This document shows, one piece after another, positions 14,927-18,502 of a DNA stretch of 18,502 nucleotides. Source of the stretch: DATJHM01 sp035493895 (GTDB lineage: Bacteria > Chloroflexota > Ktedonobacteria > Ktedonobacterales > Ktedonobacteraceae); the NCBI GenBank assembly GCA_035493895.1, contig DATJHM010000170.1, forward strand, positions 1-18,502, given 5' to 3'. Both the position numbers and the translations under genes were made by a program. Below the pieces are notes generated by a model. It was not told where the DNA came from and ran no database searches. It saw only the letters and a program-made list of their open reading frames with translations. The number at the start of each line of letters is the position of its first letter. Positions within the stretch are counted from its first letter, which is position 1.

Positions 14927-17395
14927 TTAATCTTCTTCTGATGGGGAAAGAGTTATCCCCTGGGTACTACTGGCTATTTCCAGTGAGCCTGTCTCCTGTG
15001 TCTGTATAATGTTTTCAATCCCTGTGATAGGAAGAGAAGGTGACTCCTTATGTGTCGTCTGGCGTGAATTTCCTGCCGGGGTTTCTATCAATAGAGGAGC
15101 CTGCGTTTTCTCCAGTAGTGTTGGTAATGAAGATGCAAATGGTGTGCTCCCCTCTTCCTCGACCTGTACCACGTCTGCCTGCATATAGCGCTCATCCACA
15201 GACGTGAGTAAACCCTGTACTGCATACCGACTCTCGGCTGCTACTCCCAGTAAAAGCAGGCGCATAGACGGCGTGACGATGCGTAATACGAGCGCATTAT
15301 CCCGTAACTCGTCGCCTCCTTTATGAAGTGTAGATCCAGGCCAGAGTATTTGGATAGTCACTTCTTTCCCCAATGAAAACTGCATGCCTTGCTGAACAGC
15401 AACAGAGTTAATTTGTTTTTCATCTATAGTACGTCTCCAAAGAGCATAAGTTGTATTGGGGTGGAGCATTCCGGCTTCGATGATACTCCCTATTCTGTAG
15501 CGTTCTATGACATCCAGCAGGCCATTGAGATGATCCGGGCGTGGCGTGGTGAGCATTACCATGTCAAGCGATCTTTGCCAGGATGGGATGTGGCTGTCTA
15601 ACTCTTGAGCCAATGAGCCCGCATTGCTCCCTCCGTCAATCAGTAGACGTTTGCCATCGGATGTCTGCAAGAGAATTGCCGCGTTCTTCGCTGTTCGCCC
15701 TACTTGTTCTACCGCGAGGAATGTCAGGGTAAGTCGGGTATCAAGACGTGTGGCAAGTGCGCTGGCGCCTGTCGCCATGAGGATGATCAATACTCCACCC
15801 AGGTGAAGGATGAATTGTGTGCGTGGGGCAAGCTTTTTTCTGGAGCCTGTAACAGGCTGTATGCCTTTCTTTTTGAGGACAAAGAGCAGCAAAAACAGCA
15901 GTCCATAGTAGGCTATGTTCAACGGTGCGTCTATACTGGTTATTGAAATATACGCACCTGGTAAGTCGGCCAGAAAACTGATGATTTTATTGGTATACCA
16001 GAGCAGCGGGTATATGACCCATCCTGCTATCTGTGCCGCATGAACGATCATCAGCCCCAGAATGCAGAGGATGAACCCTCCCAGCACAAAGAGTCCTAAA
16101 AGGGGGACGGTGAGAATATTTGCCGGGAACGCGACAAAAGAGATGACCTGAAAATCACAGGCGATAATGGGGAGCGTTGCCGTTTGAGCTGCTAATGTGA
16201 CAGCACAGATCTCCGCCACCATCTCCCCAAAAAAAATCCGTTCCAGATGGATGGGATGGAGCAAACGCTGAAAATACGGCGTAAGTACCACGATCCCTAA
16301 TGTCCCGCTAAAAGATAATTGAAATCCGGCGTCCCACAAAATCTGTGGATCATTCAGGCTCATCAAGATTGCGGCGAGGCCAAGGGCGGCATAGATATTG
16401 TATCTGCGCCCCAATCTGGGCGCGATGACGAGCAATGTTCCCATGATACCAGCTCGTATTGCTGCGGGACCTACCCCACTCAATAAGGTGTAGAGAAAAA
16501 CGCTGAGTACGACGACAGCCGTCGTGCAATAAGCGCGCCACCCTCCACGCCGCTCCGCCGGTAACAGCATTGCCTGTGGTCGCGCTACGGGAAGCAAACG
16601 GCCCATAAAGCTCATCACAACGCCAGCCAGAATCGTGATTTTAAAACCTGATGGCGCAATCAAATGGGCGGTGTTTGTGACATTGAAAGAGAAATTGAGC
16701 GATTTTAGAGCAGGGGTATGGAGGCTGAGAAGAATGGCAACGAGTAGCGCTGCTTCTGGCTGAGGCAATGCGCGTTCAATACTGGTCGCCAGCACAATTC
16801 TGACGTGAAAGAGCCAGGACAGTGGGGTATTGGCTACCTGGAGTACGTTTATGCTGGGAAAGAGCATACTGGCATCTATGGTACGTGGGCTATGTGGGGC
16901 GGGAGGCTGTAATTTTCCGCTGATACGAACGCTATCTCCATAATTTGCTCCATAAGGATCTTCGACCGTGAGCCCCCGTGCCTGGATTGCGATCTCCCCA
17001 TGTGCCTCACTCCATGGCATATCGCTGTTTTTTCTCACCTGACTGACTGCAACATGGAGGCTTCGGCTACGACCCTGGCTACTGGGCTCATCGCTCACTG
17101 TCCCCACTATTTCTACCGTTTGTGGACCAATCCAGCGAGCAATATTGTATGGATCATTGGCGGGTGCGACCTGGGCATAACGCCATGCTCCACCTAGAAA
17201 GCTGAGAGCCAGCAAGAGGAGCAGCCTCTTTTCTGGCGATGCCCGGTACAGAATAAGCAGGAGAAGCACGATCAGCATGGCTGGAATATAGATTATAGCG
17301 TTTAGTGTCAGGAATGAGGACAGCAGAATCCCACCCAACAATGAGCATGCCACAGGCATCAGGGGTGACCCTGGTAGACGAAGCATATTTACCAT
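14927..17395 (-). CDS. comEC: ComEC/Rec2-type DNA uptake channel with a degenerate lactamase-like domain
   Basis: 822 aa, normal length. Helices in 1-75 lead into a DUF4131-like outside domain (about 90-185). The competence/channel domain (about 205-510) shows the family landmarks HLIAPSGFKITIL (244-256), SGVGPAAIRAGIM (306-318), WDAGFQLSFSGTLGIV (354-369) and FPANILTVPLLGL (423-435). The C-terminal metallo-beta-lactamase-like domain (about 553-775) keeps LLIDGG (584-589) but has lost most metal ligands. HxHxDH reads TTPRPDH (616-622), DVGQGD reads AVEQVG, LLTGD reads LLLLGV and HHGS reads EEGS. The pore would bring one DNA strand across the membrane. The nuclease role proposed for the C-terminal domain looks lost. 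It follows comEA by 20 bases. The ATG at 17395 has AGGGGGA eight bases upstream. Confidence 0.9.
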   Translation of the reverse strand: MVNMLRLPGSPLMPVACSLLGGILLSSFLTLNAIIYIPAMLIVLLLLILYRASPEKRLLLLLALSFLGGAWRYAQVAPANDPYNIARWIGPQTVEIVGTVSDEPSSQGRSRSLHVAVSQVRKNSDMPWSEAHGEIAIQARGLTVEDPYGANYGDSVRISGKLQPPAPHSPRTIDASMLFPSINVLQVANTPLSWLFHVRIVLATSIERALPQPEAALLVAILLSLHTPALKSLNFSFNVTNTAHLIAPSGFKITILAGVVMSFMGRLLPVARPQAMLLPAERRGGWRAYCTTAVVVLSVFLYTLLSGVGPAAIRAGIMGTLLVIAPRLGRRYNIYAALGLAAILMSLNDPQILWDAGFQLSFSGTLGIVVLTPYFQRLLHPIHLERIFFGEMVAEICAVTLAAQTATLPIIACDFQVISFVAFPANILTVPLLGLFVLGGFILCILGLMIVHAAQIAGWVIYPLLWYTNKIISFLADLPGAYISITSIDAPLNIAYYGLLFLLLFVLKKKGIQPVTGSRKKLAPRTQFILHLGGVLIILMATGASALATRLDTRLTLTFLAVEQVGRTAKNAAILLQTSDGKRLLIDGGSNAGSLAQELDSHIPSWQRSLDMVMLTTPRPDHLNGLLDVIERYRIGSIIEAGMLHPNTTYALWRRTIDEKQINSVAVQQGMQFSLGKEVTIQILWPGSTLHKGGDELRDNALVLRIVTPSMRLLLLGVAAESRYAVQGLLTSVDERYMQADVVQVEEEGSTPFASSLPTLLEKTQAPLLIETPAGNSRQTTHKESPSLPITGIENIIQTQETGSLEIASSTQGITLSPSEED

Positions 17396-17415
17396 CCATT
17401 TATTCCCCCTGATCC

Positions 17416-18213
17416 TTAAGAAAGGGTGACCTGATCCTTGATTTTGTCGTAGATACTTTTGCTTACTGCTTGCAGGAGTTGATCAATAGCGGTAAAGTTG
17501 CCATGCTCCTGCCGATAACTAATAATGCTTTGCGCCGTAGTCGAGGCAATATGGAGATTTTGCCGCAGATCGTCGGCACTGGCCGTATTAATATTTACCA
17601 GGGGGTTCGTTGATGTCGCGGAACTTGTTGTCGCCGCTGAACCTCCGATAGTCATAGGAGGCGGTTCACCTATGACTGCTACATAGATCTCCTGTCCATC
17701 GCTCAATTTCGCTGCAAGATTGATTGCGACGAGATTTGCATTCGCCTGTGGACCGCCCGCAGCCTGTATCAATTGATAGACTCGTGCTGTCGCTGGCAGG
17801 GTATAGACGCCGGGGTGTTTGACGGCCCCAACAATATAGACCTGGATCGTAGCCCCATTATTCTCTGTCGCGGGGATATTTGCTACCGGGCTGGCAGTAT
17901 TTTTCGCTGAAGTTGTTGTAAACGTTTGTGGGGAGATTGTCTCAGGGGGTGTTTGTTGTGAGAAGCTATGCCAGGTGAAAAAAAGGAGAAGTGCCAGAAG
18001 CACAGAGAAGGCTATCACCAGCAGGGGGATGTGGCGTAACTTCTTGCGTGGTGTGCCAGCTTCCTCTCCGTTTGTGCTTTCAATTGGTGTGAGTGGAGTT
18101 GTGGACGGTAGATCCGGCCTGACAGCCGGGATTGATACAGTTGTCTGCGTCGTAATATACTGTTTGAGCAGACCATGTGCCTTATTCTCTGGTTGTTGTG
18201 GTGATATTGCCAT
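17416..18213 (-). CDS. comEA: ComEA-like DNA receptor with altered helix-hairpin-helix
   Basis: 265 aa. There is a disordered cytoplasmic N-terminus (1-58), one transmembrane helix (about 61-80), and a Ser/Thr/Pro-rich spacer. A SLBB domain follows (about 123-180: QVYIVGAVKHPGVYTL, then LSDGQEIYVAV), then a second spacer. The C-terminal helix-hairpin-helix region (about 206-263) starts VNINTASADDL and ends KIKDQVTL. ComEA binds incoming double-stranded DNA outside the membrane and delivers it to ComEC. The usual L-P-G-I-G hairpin is LHIAS here (about 220-224), and the second hairpin (usually V-x-G-I-G) is shortened to VSKS. DNA binding may therefore be altered. The ATG at 18213 has a GAGGAGGA ribosome site. 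It is first in the operon with comEC. Confidence 0.88.
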   Translation of the reverse strand: MAISPQQPENKAHGLLKQYITTQTTVSIPAVRPDLPSTTPLTPIESTNGEEAGTPRKKLRHIPLLVIAFSVLLALLLFFTWHSFSQQTPPETISPQTFTTTSAKNTASPVANIPATENNGATIQVYIVGAVKHPGVYTLPATARVYQLIQAAGGPQANANLVAINLAAKLSDGQEIYVAVIGEPPPMTIGGSAATTSSATSTNPLVNINTASADDLRQNLHIASTTAQSIISYRQEHGNFTAIDQLLQAVSKSIYDKIKDQVTLS

Positions 18214-18246
18214 GCCTCTTCCTCCTCACGTAGAACATCCTGTCTA

Positions 18247-18276
18247 ATAATACCAAATGCAGCTTATAAATGTAAA
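18247..18276 (-). promoter_or_regulatory. Promoter of the comEA-comEC operon
   Basis: Read on the minus strand, TTTACA (complement of 18271-18276) and TATTAT (complement of 18247-18252) are separated by 18 bases, each five of six to consensus. Transcription would start near 18240, 27 bases before the comEA ATG. Unlike the other promoters here it has no TGn extension. Confidence 0.55.
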
Positions 18277-18306
18277 TATTTAAAAATGATGATAAATAAA
18301 GATACT

Positions 18307-18335
18307 TAGAAATGTGTACACAATCATAGAAATGT
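18307..18335. repeat. Direct repeats TAGAAATGT, 20 bases apart, with a palindrome between
   Basis: TAGAAATGT occurs at 18307-18315 and again at 18327-18335, exactly 20 bases start to start (about two helical turns). A 10-base palindrome TGTGTACACA lies at 18313-18322. The pair sits in the AT-rich gap, just upstream of the comEA promoter and about 70 bases upstream of the tRNA promoter, so it could be a regulator site. Confidence 0.35.
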
Positions 18336-18406
18336 ACTTATTATTATCTAGAGAGAGCAAGATGCCTGCAAGACCTATATTCGTTCAAGCGGCTTCTCAT
18401 GCGGTC

Positions 18407-18435
18407 TTGAGAAAGTTTGACAAATATGCTATAGT
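18407..18435 (+). promoter_or_regulatory. Promoter of the tRNA-Arg gene
   Basis: TTGAGA (18407-18412, five of six for TTGACA) is followed, with a 17-base spacer, by the extended -10 TGCTATAGT (18427-18435). The start would be near 18442, a few bases before the mature tRNA 5' end at 18445. A nearer TTGACA at 18417 is too close (7 bases) to this -10 to be its -35. Confidence 0.75.
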
Positions 18436-18444
18436 ATCCATGAC

Positions 18445-18502
18445 GTTCCCGTAGCTCAGTGGATAGAGCACCGGTCTCCGGAACCGGTGGCGCTGGTTCG
18501 AT
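18445..18502 (+). tRNA. tRNA-Arg (anticodon CCG), 5' part, cut by the window end
   Basis: The 5' acceptor strand GTTCCCG (18445-18451) is followed by T8-A9 and a D-stem GCTC/GAGC around AGTGGATA. The anticodon stem CCGGT/ACCGG encloses the loop CTCCGGA, so the anticodon is CCG and reads CGG (Arg). The variable region and the GGTTCGAT of the T-arm follow, and the window ends before the 3' acceptor strand. About 58 of an expected 76 or so bases are present. Confidence 0.93.

Noticed and set aside
18417..18422. TTGACA as -35 of the tRNA promoter
   Set aside because: It is only 7 bases from the TATAGT -10; TTGAGA at 18407 gives the correct 17-base spacer.
13112..18502. Integrated element between the recombinase-like gene and the tRNA-Arg gene
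   Set aside because: The genes between are housekeeping-type comEA/comEC, the recombinase lacks key residues and is over 4 kb from the tRNA, and no repeat of the tRNA sequence was seen.

Overview
The window reads as bacterial chromosome from a free-living, Gram-positive-like or monoderm-type organism. My best guess is a Ktedonobacteria-like member of the Chloroflexota. This is an inference from gene style, not from a marker gene: many LuxR-type two-component genes, zinc-ribbon/proline-rich membrane proteins, a ComEA/ComEC pair and roughly even GC content. No mobile element, CRISPR array, rRNA or phage module was seen. All ordinary sigma-70-like promoters I could recognise are of the extended -10 type (TGnTATAAT-like), except the one for comEA.

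Layout, left to right. (1) 1-396 is a gene-free leader with repeats and an inverted repeat that covers a probable -10 element. (2) 397-6029 (+) is a tight three-gene purine-catabolism operon: adenine deaminase, the FAD subunit of a xanthine-dehydrogenase-type enzyme, and a fused [2Fe-2S]-molybdopterin subunit. Together they would take adenine to hypoxanthine and then oxidise it towards xanthine/urate. (3) 6201-7920 (+) holds a DUF402 protein and a membrane-anchored LysM-like protein with its own strong promoter. (4) 7933-10532 (-) is a two-component system: a multi-helix membrane sensor kinase with a GAF-like region, and a NarL/LuxR-type response regulator. (5) 10533-10954 is intergenic with one zinc-ribbon-like reading frame of doubtful status. 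(6) 10955-11383 (+) is a small protein with a very acidic tail. (7) 11481-12821 (-) is a GT-C membrane glycosyltransferase. (8) 13112-14128 (+) is a tyrosine-recombinase-fold protein lacking several catalytic residues. (9) 14210-18213 (-) is a DNA-uptake block, comEA then comEC, followed by a zinc-ribbon membrane protein. (10) 18445-18502 (+) is the 5' part of a tRNA-Arg(CCG) with a clear promoter.

The most interesting thread is that several proteins keep their overall fold while losing signature active-site residues. These are the ComEC C-terminal metallo-beta-lactamase-like domain (all metal-ligand motifs degraded), the ComEA helix-hairpin-helix (Gly-Ile-Gly hairpins gone), the tyrosine recombinase (about three of the six or seven catalytic residues replaced), and the molybdenum domain (MGQG and GGFGGK-type loops altered, with Gln where xanthine dehydrogenase has Arg). 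These are readable directly in the sequence; their functional meaning is inference.
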